Below, one piece after another: positions 1-6,320 of a stretch of 12,649 nt of DNA. A program made the position numbers and the translations under genes. Source of the DNA: Planctomycetaceae bacterium (GTDB lineage: Bacteria; Planctomycetota; Planctomycetia; Planctomycetales; Planctomycetaceae); the NCBI GenBank assembly GCA_947479075.1, contig CANJZR010000044.1:1-12649 (forward strand), given 5' to 3'. Every line of letters starts with the position of its first letter. Positions within the stretch are counted from its first letter, which is position 1. A model generated the notes under the pieces. It was not told the DNA's origin. It worked only from the letters and a program-made list of their open reading frames with translations, and did not search any database.

Positions 1-25
1 CTGACTCAGGAGAGGGGAGTTGCGA

Positions 26-42
26 CTGACGCTTCGGTCTGG
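26..42 (-). repeat. Possible decayed copy of planctomycete interspersed repeat
   Basis: Bases 26-42 match 15 of 17 bases of the right arm of the repeat pair at 11483-11630, including the 12-mer ctgacgcttcgg at 26-37. The flanks do not match, so it is either a degenerate end of the repeat or chance. It sits in the intergenic stretch left of the amidohydrolase, where such repeats are normally found. The rest of bases 1-155 holds no gene that I can support. Confidence 0.4.
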
Positions 43-155
43 TCGAACCTGAGGCGATTTGTTCAGATTGAGAATCAGACGTATGGTCAGACATCGCCAG
101 ACTCCCTGCCTGATGAACAATCAACTGGGGACCAGTGCCTATCGCGCGCTGCTGC

Positions 156-1418
156 TCAAGCCAGTTGACCGGCCTTGATGATCCCGCCCTGCATCACTCC
201 GATGAAGCGGTCCCGCTTCTCCAGCAGGGTGATATCCTTCACCACATCGCCATCGACGATCAGCACATCCGCCAGCTTACCGACTTCCAGAGTCCCGATC
301 TCGTGGCTACGACAGAGGATCTCCGCACCGGTCTTTGTGGCACACATGATCGTCTGCAGCGGAGTAAAACCGACGTAATTGACGAAGAATGACAGCTCTC
401 TGGCGTAATCGCCGTGCGGGTTCCACGCGAAGCCGTAGTCGCCTCCCATACCGAGTCGCCCCCCCTCTTTGAGGATTCGGCGAGCCGACTCCGCTCCGCC
501 ATCCAGGGTTTCCTGGTGTCCGTCAATCACTTTCTGGCCCAGGCCGAACTCGGGCCCCTTCTCAATGCTGGCCAGTTCAAAGTACAGAGCTGGAACCACC
601 GGCACATCGCGGGCCAGCAGCAGGTCCATCGCTTCGTCATCCATGAAGGTCCCGTGCTCAATGGCATCGTACCCAGCCCGCAAGGCGTTCTTGATCCCCT
701 CGGTCGCGCGGCAGTGACCGGTGACTTTCAAGTTGTGGTTATGAGCTGTCGCAACCACCGCGTGCATCTCTTCAAAAGTCATGCACAACGTGTGATGGTC
801 GTTCGCATCCGGCGCAGCTGCGTCTCCCGTGGGATAGGTTTTGACCCATTCGATCCCGTCTTTGACCAGTTTGCGGACAGCGGACCGAGCCTCATCGGGC
901 CCATTGACCAGCAGGACCAGCCCCTCCATACCAATCTTGCGGTAGTCCGGGTTCCAGTCCATCAGGCCGCCGACGCCGCAGATCTCGCGTCCACTGCTCG
1001 CCATGCGTGGACCGGGAACGAGGTCCTTCTCGATGGCCTTTTTGAGCCACACATCGATATTGAACAGCGAGCCACCACTGCGGGCTGCGGTGTATCCACA
1101 CTCCAGAGCCAGCTTCGCGTTACAGGCCGCCAGAATGGTGACGTACTCCACGGGGTACTTGATATCGAGGTCTTCCAATGCGGCCACATTGAAATAGGTC
1201 GGGTGGAAGTGGGCTTCAATCAGCCCGGGCATGATCGTTCCACCACGGGAATCGATTCGCTTCGCATCAGGAGGAACCGCCGGGGCTCCCACTTCAGGCC
1301 CGACATAGGTCAACCGACCGTCCTGAATGACGACCGTCCCGTGCGGGATCGGAGCGGCTCCCGTGCCATCAACAATTTGCCCATGAGAGATGACGGTTGT
1401 TCCAACAGCATTTTTCAT
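156..1418 (-). CDS. Metal-dependent amidohydrolase, imidazolonepropionase/prolidase-like
   Basis: A 420-residue cytoplasmic hydrolase of the amidohydrolase superfamily, with no signal peptide. It has an N-terminal beta-sandwich strand region (about 1-60), the metal-binding HxH at H70/H72 just after MPGLIEA, a lysine at K193 (WVKTYPTG) in the place of the carboxylated bridging lysine, H235 (VTGHC), H255 (IEHGT) and the catalytic aspartate D327 (GGDYG), and then the closing 'GTLEVGKLADVLIVDGD' segment. This residue set is typical of the imidazolonepropionase-like and Xaa-Pro/Xaa-Lys dipeptidase-like branch, so the substrate is probably a cyclic amide or dipeptide but cannot be read from sequence. 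I chose the ATG at 1418 because homology starts at once with a 'GQIVDGTG' strand; the open frame continues to 1598 but that extension looks non-coding. No good Shine-Dalgarno precedes it. The terminator of the small upstream gene suggests that it has its own promoter. Confidence 0.85.
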   Translation of the reverse strand: MKNAVGTTVISHGQIVDGTGAAPIPHGTVVIQDGRLTYVGPEVGAPAVPPDAKRIDSRGGTIMPGLIEAHFHPTYFNVAALEDLDIKYPVEYVTILAACNAKLALECGYTAARSGGSLFNIDVWLKKAIEKDLVPGPRMASSGREICGVGGLMDWNPDYRKIGMEGLVLLVNGPDEARSAVRKLVKDGIEWVKTYPTGDAAAPDANDHHTLCMTFEEMHAVVATAHNHNLKVTGHCRATEGIKNALRAGYDAIEHGTFMDDEAMDLLLARDVPVVPALYFELASIEKGPEFGLGQKVIDGHQETLDGGAESARRILKEGGRLGMGGDYGFAWNPHGDYARELSFFVNYVGFTPLQTIMCATKTGAEILCRSHEIGTLEVGKLADVLIVDGDVVKDITLLEKRDRFIGVMQGGIIKAGQLA

Positions 1419-1642
1419 CAGGGAGTACCAGCGCGAGGTCTCATCAGGGAGACGTGACGATGCCAAGGGATCGCATCCAACGGAATACGATGCTCGTGCC
1501 ACTTTACGTCCCGGTGCTTGCCGGTGGCAATTCATGCCAAGACATTCTGAAGACGTATACGCGAGGAACCGAATGGAGGTCAGCGACTCCACCCACAACT
1601 GCTCCCCGGTTCAAAGCTCGCCAAACCTCATACCAAAAGCAA
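1419..1642. other. Intergenic, upstream of amidohydrolase
   Basis: This stretch must hold the amidohydrolase promoter if the terminator at 1643-1668 is efficient. I see no convincing -35/-10 pair on the minus strand. Open frames crossing it on either strand have no ribosome site and no recognisable product. A small hairpin TTGCC-ggt-GGCAA lies at 1518-1530, and the hexamer ccggtg is repeated at 1511 and 1521. Confidence 0.4.
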
Positions 1643-1668
1643 AAACGGGGGTCTGGAGACCCCCGTTT
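1643..1668 (-). terminator. Rho-independent terminator of the small secreted gene
   Basis: Perfect 12-bp inverted repeat, aaacgggggtct / agacccccgttt, around a 2-base centre. On the minus strand the stem is followed by TTTTTGCTTTTGG (+ strand 1630-1645 is A-rich), as expected for an intrinsic terminator reading leftward. It lies 46 bases past the stop codon of the 1714-1890 gene. On the plus strand no T-tract follows. Confidence 0.8.
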
Positions 1669-1713
1669 CGCGGACATCAGATCAAGATCTGAGTCGGTCG
1701 TGACATGCAAAAA

Positions 1714-1890
1714 CTAGCGGCCAAACAGCCACTGGTTCTTCGCCCGTTCGAGTTCCATGATCCGGGTGAACACGCTGGGACGGTTGCCGTTTAACAGCCG
1801 ACCTGAGCGAATCCGACCAGCAGCTTCCGAAGGAACCTGGCAAGCCACGACGAACAGAGCCACCAATCCGAGAATGATCACCTTACGCAT
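1714..1890 (-). CDS. Small secreted or lipoprotein-like protein, 58 aa, unrecognised
   Basis: A 58-codon frame that I found by translating the minus strand above the terminator. It starts MRKVIILGLVALFVVACQ: two positive charges, a hydrophobic core and VVAC at residues 14-17, which fits a relaxed lipobox; cleavage by signal peptidase I after the SEAAG region (21-25) is the alternative. The mature part is about 35-40 residues, basic, and ends in MELERAKNQWLFGR. The gene call is supported by a strong ribosome site (AGGAG six bases before ATG), a signal-like N-terminus and a terminator 46 bases downstream. I do not recognise the family. It could be an envelope peptide of the small secreted kind common in Planctomycetes, but no function is visible. 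It stands alone as a transcription unit, with a long 5' region that can form hairpins. Confidence 0.75.
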   Translation of the reverse strand: MRKVIILGLVALFVVACQVPSEAAGRIRSGRLLNGNRPSVFTRIMELERAKNQWLFGR

Positions 1891-2293
1891 GGAATACTCC
1901 TGTCACTTCTTTGCGGCCGCAGGGAACAGCCGCAATCCGAATCGTCCAGGGGGACCCACTGTCATCCTGGAGACGTTGCTGACCAGGATGTTGCGATCCT
2001 AGTCAGGACACTACATCAGCAATTCCTGCCGAAGGTCTGAAGCTCTTGTATCAAGGACGGCAATAGCTGCCGCTGGAGAGCGTTCACGGTGATGAATGTA
2101 GGGCGAGTAACGGCAACAAGCCGCTGCGGTGGTTCCCGACAGGCCGATTGAGGGGACTTTTCGTGCGATCGGGTCTGCGGGGTTCCTGCGAAGGCCCACC
2201 ACATGAGATTCACATCTGGCTGGCGACACACCGGCCATGGCGGAAGGATCTCGCGCTCCGGTGACTGGACCAGTCCTGGGCGTAGCCCCGAAG
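1891..2293. other. Divergent intergenic region, small gene / pyrH
   Basis: Together with the pyrH promoter and leader this is a 508-base gap. I see no credible gene in it. The left part (1963-2004) holds two overlapping inverted repeats upstream of the small minus-strand gene. A 13-base palindrome, gactgg-a-ccagtc, lies at 2263-2275, about 20-30 bases left of the candidate pyrH -35, and gccccg/cggggc (2285-2290 / 2305-2310) brackets that -35. Either could be an operator. Open frames crossing the stretch lack ribosome sites and recognisable products. Confidence 0.5.
1963..2004 (-). other. Two mutually exclusive hairpins upstream of the small gene
   Basis: On the minus strand, segment A (2004-1996, GACTAGGAT) pairs with B (1989-1981, ATCCTGGTC) as a 9-bp stem with one G-U pair and a 6-base loop. 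B extended to 1990 can instead pair with C (1970-1963, CCAGGATG) as a perfect 8-bp stem with a 12-base loop. Both cannot form at once. The element lies 73-114 bases before the ATG at 1890. TAGGAT inside A could also be a -10 box, in which case A would not be transcribed. Confidence 0.4.
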
Positions 2294-2322
2294 TTTTCAC
2301 CAGCCGGGGCAACTGTTATGCT
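2294..2322 (+). promoter_or_regulatory. Candidate pyrH promoter (extended -10)
   Basis: TTTTCA (2294-2299), a 17-base spacer and TATGCT (2317-2322), with TG at 2314-2315 giving an extended -10. Each hexamer matches the sigma-70 consensus at 4 of 6 positions. Transcription would begin near 2329, giving a leader of about 70 bases. No better candidate is visible within 150 bases of the pyrH start. Confidence 0.45.
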
Positions 2323-2334
2323 CCGCGCGTCCTC

Positions 2335-2366
2335 CCACCGAGAATATCGATTCCTCGCCTCGGTGG
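2335..2366 (+). other. Leader hairpin of pyrH
   Basis: Perfect 8-bp inverted repeat CCACCGAG / CTCGGTGG with a 16-base AT-rich loop, ending 32 bases before the pyrH ATG. If transcription starts near 2329, the hairpin lies at the very 5' end of the mRNA, where it could stabilise it. No T-tract follows, so it is not a classic terminator. Confidence 0.4.
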
Positions 2367-2398
2367 AACTTTCAGATCCGGATCAAGGACGGAGTCCT

Positions 2399-3121
2399 AT
2401 GTCGTTTCAGCCCGCTTACCGTCGTGTCATCCTCAAGCTCAGCGGAGAGAGTTTCTGCCGGAACCGCGAAGGGGGCATCTCCATGCCCGAGGTCACCGAC
2501 ATTTCCAGACAGATCAAGAAACTGGTGGAAGCGGGCGTGCAGGTCGCGATCGTCACGGGAGGTGGCAACATCCTGCGAGGGAAGCAGTTCTCCGCCAATA
2601 GCGGGGCCATCCAGCAGTCCACCGCCCACTATATGGGGATGCTGGCGACCTGTATCAACGGTCTGGCCCTGCAGGATGCGTTGGAGTACGAAGGCGTCCC
2701 GACCCGCCTGCAGACCGCCATTCGCATGGAGGTCGTCGCCGAACCATTCATCCGTCGCCGCTGCATCCGCCACCTGGAAAAGGGTCGCGTGGTGATCCTC
2801 GCGGGCGGAACCGGTAGCCCGTTCGTCACCACCGACACCGCAGCTGCACTTCGGGCACGAGAGATCGAAGCCGATGTGCTGCTGAAAGCCACCAAGGTGG
2901 ATGGCATCTATTCGGAAGACCCGGAGAAGAACCCGCACGCGGTCCGGTATTCCGAGATCACCTACCAGGACTTCCTGCGTCAGGGATTGCAGGTCATGGA
3001 CCCGACAGCGATTCTGCATTGCATGGAGAGCAAAGTTCCGATTCTGGTCTTCAACTACCGCAAAGAAGGCAACATTCAACGGGCTGTCGCGGGCGAGACG
3101 ATCGGAACGGTCGTACACTGA
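2399..3121 (+). CDS. pyrH: UMP kinase
   Basis: Phosphorylates UMP to UDP with ATP in the cytoplasm, the committed step to UTP and CTP. The 240 residues match the family's usual length. Amino-acid-kinase fold landmarks are all present: K13-LSGE (11-17) for phosphate binding, the VTGGGNILRG loop (52-61), the AGGTGSPFVTTDTAA nucleotide/UMP loop (135-149) and KATKVDGIYSEDP (163-175) in the ATP site. The frame is open further left to 2237, but the ATG at 2399 starts exactly at the family N-terminus and follows AAGGACGGAG, a usable ribosome site. In many bacteria pyrH lies between tsf and frr; here neither is adjacent on either side. It heads a rightward cluster with DUF1499 and tsaE. Confidence 0.95.
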   Translation: MSFQPAYRRVILKLSGESFCRNREGGISMPEVTDISRQIKKLVEAGVQVAIVTGGGNILRGKQFSANSGAIQQSTAHYMGMLATCINGLALQDALEYEGVPTRLQTAIRMEVVAEPFIRRRCIRHLEKGRVVILAGGTGSPFVTTDTAAALRAREIEADVLLKATKVDGIYSEDPEKNPHAVRYSEITYQDFLRQGLQVMDPTAILHCMESKVPILVFNYRKEGNIQRAVAGETIGTVVH

Positions 3122-3152
3122 GCTGGCATCGCGTCCTGCTTCGCGAGGTCAA

Positions 3153-3188
3153 CTCAGATTCGGGACAGGCTCACACTCTGAGTAGAAT
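3153..3188 (+). promoter_or_regulatory. Weak internal promoter candidate with inverted repeat
   Basis: TAGAAT at 3183-3188 is a good -10 match (5 of 6), but the -35 position (TTCGGG, 18-base spacer) is poor. A 6-bp inverted repeat CTCAGA / TCTGAG (3153-3158 / 3177-3182) spans the presumed -35 to -10 interval, as an operator would. Transcription from here would start about 3195, at the first ATG of the next gene. Confidence 0.3.
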
Positions 3189-3196
3189 GAGGCCCC

Positions 3197-3673
3197 ATGG
3201 TTGAGTCTCCTCGTCGAGGTCGTCGAATGTGGTGGCTGATACTGTTACTGATTCCGATCGGCTGGGCGGTACTGGCGTTGCCCTCCTGGCGGCGCCCTGA
3301 ACTCGGGCTGCTCGACGGCCAGCTGCGACGTTGCCCTGCATCACCGAACTGCGTGTGCAGCGAGGGAGAATCCGACGGGCACGCGATTGAGCCGTTACGC
3401 TTCTCCGGGCCGCCGGATGCCGCTTGGACGCGACTGATCGCCGTGATCGAAGCGACTCCCAACGCCCGGATCATCACGCGCGAGAACGACTATCTGCGAG
3501 CTGAGTTCGTCACGCCACTCATGCGATATGTGGACGATGTGGAGTTTCGGCTGACCCCCGCAGTGATCCACGTGCGATCCGCCTCGCGGGTGGGACGCTC
3601 CGACCTCGGTGCCAATCGCACACGGGTCGAAAAACTTCGCACCGAATTTGAGCAAGCTCCCAAGCAACCATGA
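3197..3673 (+). CDS. DUF1499 family membrane-anchored protein
   Basis: 158 residues with one N-terminal hydrophobic segment (about 12-29) that anchors it in the membrane or acts as an uncleaved signal, then the DUF1499 domain: CPASPNCVCS (46-55), IEPL (64-67), YLRAEFVTPLMRYVDDVEF (99-117) and HVRSASRVGRSDLGANRTRVEKLR (125-148). These blocks are diagnostic of the family, whose function is unknown. C54 adds a third cysteine where the family often has serine. ATG 3197 is preceded by GAGG only four bases away; ATG 3227 (residue 11, MWWLIL) has GAGG seven bases away and would place the start at the membrane segment, so the true start is uncertain. Its stop overlaps the tsaE start (ATGA), which implies translational coupling. 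Confidence 0.85.
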   Translation: MVESPRRGRRMWWLILLLIPIGWAVLALPSWRRPELGLLDGQLRRCPASPNCVCSEGESDGHAIEPLRFSGPPDAAWTRLIAVIEATPNARIITRENDYLRAEFVTPLMRYVDDVEFRLTPAVIHVRSASRVGRSDLGANRTRVEKLRTEFEQAPKQP

Positions 3674-4155
3674 CGACTCCCGACAGCGAGTACCGGTTCG
3701 CCTCGTCCTCGGAACGCGATACGCAGCGATTCGGACGGGAACTGGCCCGAGTGTTGTCCCCCAGCGATGTCATCTCGCTCCAGGGACAGCTGGGAGCCGG
3801 CAAGACTCGGCTCGTGCAATCGATCGCTGCCGAGCTGGGGTGCAAAAACTCCTTCGTCGTCAGCCCGACCTTCACGCTGATCCATGAATACGACGGACGG
3901 CTTCCGGTCTATCACGTTGATGCCTATCGACTGAAAGACTCCGAGGAGTTCCTCGACATGGGGGGCGGGGAACTCTTGAATGGAGACGGCATCTGCCTGA
4001 TTGAGTGGGCCGACCGGATCGGAGATTTGCTCCCGAAAGATCACTTGCGAATTGAGATCGATGTTACGGGAGAGCAATCCCGGATGTTTCGTTGCCTGGC
4101 AGCAGGACCGCACTCATCCCGCTGTATTCAGGCTCTGAGCCAGGCCATCAGGTGA
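3670..4155 (+). CDS. tsaE: tRNA t6A37 threonylcarbamoyltransferase complex ATPase TsaE
   Basis: ATPase subunit that works with TsaD and TsaB to form N6-threonylcarbamoyladenosine at A37 of ANN-decoding tRNAs, in the cytoplasm. At 161 residues it has the normal family size. Walker A is GQLGAGKT (39-46); SPTFTL (65-70), the VYHVDAYRL segment (80-88) and the CLIEWADRI segment (109-117) are the other conserved TsaE blocks. The ATG lies in the ATGA overlap with the DUF1499 stop. The C-terminal 25 residues are poorly conserved. No other t6A gene is in view. A strong inverted repeat 62 bases past the stop probably ends the transcript. Confidence 0.93.
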   Translation: MTTPDSEYRFASSSERDTQRFGRELARVLSPSDVISLQGQLGAGKTRLVQSIAAELGCKNSFVVSPTFTLIHEYDGRLPVYHVDAYRLKDSEEFLDMGGGELLNGDGICLIEWADRIGDLLPKDHLRIEIDVTGEQSRMFRCLAAGPHSSRCIQALSQAIR

Positions 4156-4184
4156 AACTTGTCCCTTCGCCGCTAAGAATATCC

Positions 4185-4207
4185 ACAGGACAATCAAGAA
4201 TGTCTGT
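4185..4207 (+). repeat. Small hairpin related to the adjacent palindrome
   Basis: ACAG-g-ACA (4185-4192) pairs with TGTCTGT (4201-4207), with one bulged base and an 8-base loop. The stretch 4199-4211 (aatgtctgtccca) matches 11 of 13 bases of the reverse complement of 4225-4237 in the palindrome that follows, which suggests both derive from one element. Confidence 0.4.
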
Positions 4208-4217
4208 CCCACCAAAC

Positions 4218-4257
4218 GCCAGAATGGAACAGGCATTCCGGCCTGTTCCATTCTGGC
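4218..4257. terminator. Perfect 17-bp inverted repeat, probable bidirectional terminator
   Basis: Arms gccagaatggaacaggc and its exact reverse complement flank a 6-base loop (attccg). The repeat lies between two convergent genes, 62 bases after the tsaE stop and 29 bases past the DUF1559 stop, where a shared terminator is expected. Neither side has a T-tract, so termination may need other factors, or the element may be a dispersed palindromic repeat. Confidence 0.6.
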
Positions 4258-4285
4258 ATGTCAGTGATATCGCGAACCCGGCTAC

Positions 4286-5308
4286 CTAGAACTCGCCCAC
4301 CACTTCGCCCCCCGATCGCGTTCCCAGCGATCGCCAGAGGATCAGATCGATATTCTCGCTGACGGAACGGACAGCTCCATCGGCCAGCAATGAGTGGACG
4401 ATCCCGGTGTGATAGCTGCGGGATGTGATTGCCCCATAGCTCGCCAGTGTGGTGTTCGAGCCTTCCTGTCGTGAGGCAAAGTCGGCATCGTAAGTCACTC
4501 CCGAATAGGTCCACAGAACCTTGGTGTTCGGCCCCATGGTCGTCGTGAAACCGCTGTGGTGGCCGTGGCCGTTGGCCCATTCGGTGTGGCCGGTTCCGTC
4601 CTGGGTCGCAGGCTGAATCCGGTCCTTGATGCCAACATCGACTGCGGCAACCACCTCGGCCAGTGAACCTGGAACATTGGTCGACGGCGGAGGTGCATTC
4701 CGCGTGTAGGCCTGCCACGATTTCACTTCCGAGGCCAGCAGCGTGTTGCTGGTCCCGTCGGTAAGACTCCCGAACGTGATGGAAGAGTTCGGGTAGAACA
4801 GTCCATCCCCCCCCTTGCCGTTCGCCGGATCGAAGTAGAACCAGGTCCCGAAGTTAAACCCGTAATTTGTACAGTACAGGTTCACCCCCGAAGCAGTCCG
4901 CGGGAGATCGGTCTTCGGATCGGAAGGACAGACATAGACCGGAACCCGGAAACCCGAAACGATGGGGGCATTCACGGGATCCGACCACCCCTTCTGGAGA
5001 TCAATCTGATTGAACAGATTCACCTGATCCAGATAAGGACTGATCCGTCCATGCACTGACCATGAGCTGTTGCTGGTCACAGCAGGATTGATCGCCATGC
5101 TGGGGGGAAGCCGGCTGAACGTCGACTCGTAGTTGTGGATCGCCAGTCCGATTTGCTTGAGATTGTTCTTGCAGCGAGATCGACGAGCAGCTTCACGGGC
5201 CTGCTGCACGGCAGGGAGCAGCAAGGCAATCAGCACAGCAATAATCGCGATAACAACCAGTAACTCGATCAGAGTGAAACCACGACGGCGAACGAGAGGC
5301 AAGGTCAC
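4286..5308 (-). CDS. DUF1559 protein with type IV pseudopilin N-terminus
   Basis: 340 residues. The N-terminus has a class III (prepilin) signal: RRRG|FTLIELLVVIAI with G10 before the cut, F11 at +1 and E15 at +5, followed by a long hydrophobic helix and the QQAREAARRSRCKNNLKQIG stretch seen across this family. The C-terminal H...DG motif is present (H300, D310-G311: LLADGAVR). The protein is therefore processed by prepilin peptidase and assembled at or held in the inner membrane. The family is greatly expanded in Planctomycetes, and its role is not established. Translation starts at a GTG (5308), supported by GGAG eight bases upstream; there is no in-frame ATG near the signal. The gene ends close to the palindrome shared with tsaE. 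Confidence 0.93.
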   Translation of the reverse strand: MTLPLVRRRGFTLIELLVVIAIIAVLIALLLPAVQQAREAARRSRCKNNLKQIGLAIHNYESTFSRLPPSMAINPAVTSNSSWSVHGRISPYLDQVNLFNQIDLQKGWSDPVNAPIVSGFRVPVYVCPSDPKTDLPRTASGVNLYCTNYGFNFGTWFYFDPANGKGGDGLFYPNSSITFGSLTDGTSNTLLASEVKSWQAYTRNAPPPSTNVPGSLAEVVAAVDVGIKDRIQPATQDGTGHTEWANGHGHHSGFTTTMGPNTKVLWTYSGVTYDADFASRQEGSNTTLASYGAITSRSYHTGIVHSLLADGAVRSVSENIDLILWRSLGTRSGGEVVGEF

Positions 5309-5439
5309 AGAGGGTTCTCCAGAAAACGAAAGCGTTGCGATCTATTCCTGAGGATGCAATTGCCATACCCGGCCTGCCAAACGAACAAGATTCAACACAA
5401 ACTCTATCTAGAAAACAAGATCCGCAGGACACGCAATAC

Positions 5440-5467
5440 GCTTACGATTTTCGTCAGAGTCGTAAGC
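5440..5467. other. 8-bp inverted repeat between two minus-strand genes
   Basis: GCTTACGA / TCGTAAGC with a 12-base loop, 61 bases past the stop of the 5529-6056 gene and about 130 bases before the DUF1559 start. No T-tract follows on the minus strand. It may be a weak terminator or processing stem, or an operator for the DUF1559 gene. Confidence 0.4.
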
Positions 5468-5528
5468 CGGTGGAAAAATGATCGCGACGAAGGGTTTCTC
5501 GCCGCCTGAGTGCGACCACGGATACAGT

Positions 5529-6056
5529 TCAATTGGCTGTAATCGTCCCCACGACGGTTGTCACGTAATCACCTGGGGGTGTCGAAGTCGAATCTCCGTC
5601 GAGAAACCCAACCGTCAGCCCGATGACAGCTGAGCCTGGTCGACTGGAACGAACCTGAACCGTAGCTGCTTCCTGCCCGGCCTGATAAGCGGTAGTGGCC
5701 TGGGCTTGTGTCACCTCCCAGACCAGCGGGGTGTTTTGATTCAGTATCGCCACCTTCAGCTCGGCGTCTCGTCGAATCGCGTCGTTGCTCGCAAGATGGA
5801 AGCTTTGCTCCGTGGTGAACTGGACAGTCGCTCCCGAACGACTGTTGGCGGCAATGCTCCATGCCTGCGGGGCGACCTCGACCTGCGTCTGGCCCGGCAG
5901 CAGCTCAGCTTCCGCACCGGCGGATGGGGCTGTAATCGAGATCCGAGGGGGTACGTGGATTGTAAAACTCTGCTTGCTCTTCGTATTCGGTCCCACTGAA
6001 TACGGAGCCGTAAATACCAGCGCAGTGACAAACACCATAAAAAAGCGTGGTGGCAT
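5529..6056 (-). CDS. Secreted beta-rich protein of unknown function
   Basis: 175 residues, with a start confirmed by GGAGG eight bases before the ATG. Residues 1-20 form a signal peptide (one arginine, then a hydrophobic FMVFVTALVF core), probably cut near 20-22. The mature part is low in cysteine, rich in T, V, A and S, and has alternating hydrophobic patterns of beta strands; it ends PPGDYVTTVVGTITAN, a closing-strand pattern like those of pilin or spore-coat-U type beta-sandwich surface proteins. That resemblance is my reading only, and no family is assigned. It lies 220 bases upstream of the DUF1559 pseudopilin gene on the same strand, so both may be envelope structural parts, but the gap and the hairpin argue against a tight operon. 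Confidence 0.75.
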   Translation of the reverse strand: MPPRFFMVFVTALVFTAPYSVGPNTKSKQSFTIHVPPRISITAPSAGAEAELLPGQTQVEVAPQAWSIAANSRSGATVQFTTEQSFHLASNDAIRRDAELKVAILNQNTPLVWEVTQAQATTAYQAGQEAATVQVRSSRPGSAVIGLTVGFLDGDSTSTPPGDYVTTVVGTITAN

Positions 6057-6096
6057 GTTAACGTCCTCCGCCGCAGTACGATCCGATCAGGTCAGT

Positions 6097-6125
6097 TTCT
6101 TAATGCCCGTTTTCTGAACTGCCAA
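6097..6125 (-). promoter_or_regulatory. Possible promoter of the secreted protein gene
   Basis: On the minus strand TTGGCA (6125-6120) is a 5/6 match to a -35, followed after 17 bases by TAAGAA (6102-6097), a poor -10. It is 41-69 bases upstream of the ATG at 6056, the right distance. Support rests mainly on the -35. Confidence 0.28.
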
Positions 6126-6241
6126 TCATGAAGTGCTAAATTCTCCCCCGCACGCAACCAGAGACAATCGTAAGTCTTCCTGGAGTCGAAGATTACTCAT
6201 AACGCACGTACTGTTGTGATGGTCCTGCCTGCATGATGCCC

Positions 6242-6300
6242 GAAATCAACGCCGATTTCCTCACAACTGGGAATGGAAATCTGGTCCTCGGCTTGATTTC
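6242..6300 (-). terminator. Long bulged hairpin just after mutM
   Basis: The outer stem pairs 6242-6249 with 6293-6300 (gaaatcaa / ttgatttc) and 6251-6255 with 6288-6292 (gccga / tcggc), 13 bp with a single bulged base at 6250. Inside, TTTCC (6256-6260) pairs with GGAAA (6275-6279). It begins 21 bases past the mutM stop on the minus strand. No U-tract follows, so it may block 3' exonucleases or end transcription by a factor-dependent route. Otherwise 6057-6320 holds no gene that I can see. Confidence 0.5.
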
Positions 6301-6320
6301 TTGTGACGTGTTGCGTTCGC

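Noticed and set aside
64..102. CAGAT/CAGAC repeated at 64, 76, 88 and 98
   Set aside because: Spacing near one helical turn is suggestive, but the units are only 5 bases and adjacent to no mapped promoter; too weak to call.
414..1457. 347-codon plus-strand frame opposite the amidohydrolase
   Set aside because: It is antisense to a gene with full catalytic motifs. High GC in third positions opens such mirror frames, and the product has no recognisable features.
1419..1598. 60-residue N-terminal extension of the amidohydrolase
   Set aside because: The family N-terminus begins at the ATG at 1418. The extension has no ribosome site and a composition unlike the rest.
2237..2398. 54-residue N-terminal extension of UMP kinase
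   Set aside because: It overlaps the candidate promoter and leader hairpin; the 240-residue form from 2399 has the family's length and a ribosome site.
2372..3118. 248-codon minus-strand frame opposite pyrH
   Set aside because: Mirror frame of a clear UMP kinase; no ribosome site or family resemblance.
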